Shown here in pieces: positions 63,702-64,000 of a stretch of DNA of 64,000 bases. The stretch is taken from assembly GCF_011927765.1 (NCBI RefSeq), contig NZ_JAATJG010000016.1:1-64000 (forward strand), written 5' to 3'. Each line of letters opens with the position of its first letter. The first letter of the stretch is position 1. This stretch comes from Wenyingzhuangia aestuarii. Its GTDB lineage: Bacteria; Bacteroidota; Bacteroidia; Flavobacteriales; Flavobacteriaceae. The notes below the pieces were generated by a model. That model was not told the DNA's origin. It searched no databases and saw only the letters and a program-made list of their open reading frames with translations. A program made the position numbers and the translations under genes.

Positions 63702-64000
63702 TTAAAAAAAATCATTGATAATAACTTCGGTAAACTCCTTTGCTCCATCAATATTTAAATGTGAACAATTACTGAAGTTATTATCATTTTTGATAGACCT
63801 TGAATAATCATAAAAATTATTAACTACAGAATCTAACTTTTTAACAAAGCCGTTATCTATCATTTTACTACAGTAGGGAGCTATAAAATAAATAGGCTCA
63901 ACCCCCATGCTTATACAGGTATTGTTAATTTTATTGTAAATTTTTGAATGACTAATAATGCTTTTAGGTAATTGTTCTTTTGCTAATTTAGAATTGCCAT
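63702..64000 (-). CDS. C-terminal part of an SGNH-type protein (truncated by window edge)
   Basis: The reading frame is open from the right edge to the stop at 63702; at least 98 residues are visible. The end contains FYDYSRSIKNDNNFSNCSHLNIDGAKEFTEVIINDFF, cited here by NCSHLNIDGAKEFT. The CSHLN and preceding DYS fit the C-terminal block of SGNH/DltD-like acyl hydrolases, whose His pairs with an Asp. The true start and catalytic Ser are outside. An ATG at 63908 is internal. Confidence 0.55.
   Translation of the reverse strand, partial: GNSKLAKEQLPKSIISHSKIYNKINNTCISMGVEPIYFIAPYCSKMIDNGFVKKLDSVVNNFYDYSRSIKNDNNFSNCSHLNIDGAKEFTEVIINDFF

Noticed and set aside
1-64000. CRISPR arrays, insertion sequences, prophage or tRNA genes
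   Set aside because: None seen: no regularly spaced repeats, transposase, integrase or cloverleaf sequence noticed by eye.

Overview
The window comes from a marine-type member of the Bacteroidota, almost certainly family Flavobacteriaceae. The evidence is a low-GC genome, Bacteroidetes-type promoter boxes (TTG about 19 nt upstream of TAnnTTTG) in front of many genes, an alternative complex III (Act) operon, menaquinone genes, a RemB-like gliding protein, CarboxypepD-regulatory TonB-type barrels and GSCFA, DUF5060 and Glu/Gly-rich TPM proteins. I cannot name the genus. No transposon, prophage, CRISPR array or tRNA was seen; this is mostly ordinary chromosome, with a few small lineage-specific genes.

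Layout. 1-480: no protein gene; two tandem leftward promoters with GC-rich start regions probably drive a stable-RNA operon just outside the window. 482-12129: ppnP, then a long leftward respiratory operon actABCDEF-coxBA, which carries electrons from menaquinol through ACIII to an aa3-type oxidase. 12342-16834: a SPOR-like secreted protein, ettA, and a DoxX/flavin reductase/MarR/pirin stress operon with a palindromic operator. 16998-21251: acyl-CoA carboxylase beta subunit, YebC, then a lipoprotein nuclease interleaved with three related small proteins. 21298-27156: an outer-membrane barrel, menE (with a palindromic in-frame insertion), GSCFA, a membrane AraC regulator and alaS. 29891-36877: M23 peptidase, MerR, LemA/TPM/BI-1/TPM cluster, a two-component system, and a tiny secreted GPxxKNYKPW-repeat protein followed by a 49-aa ORF. 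36995-49329: rhodanese, era, DinB, remB, sugar acetyltransferase, CPBP protease, menC, SRPBCC, menA, an Fe-S protein pair, MlaD and a SPOR amidase. 49415-53444: lptD, cdaA and a conserved membrane-anchored protein.

53506-61705 is a vitamin B12 locus: surface beta-propeller lipoprotein (BtuG-like), BtuB receptor under a cobalamin riboswitch, two BtuF-like binding proteins (one without a signal peptide), and the nucleotide-loop salvage genes cobU-cobT-cobS-cobC. No corrin ring genes and no BtuCD are seen, so this strain imports and remodels corrinoids. The right edge holds a DUF5060 glycoside-hydrolase-like protein and the C-terminus of an SGNH-type protein.

Genes most worth follow-up are the three-paralogue nuclease cluster, the KNYKPW repeat protein, the menE insertion, the operator of the MarR cluster, and the signal-less corrinoid-binding protein.
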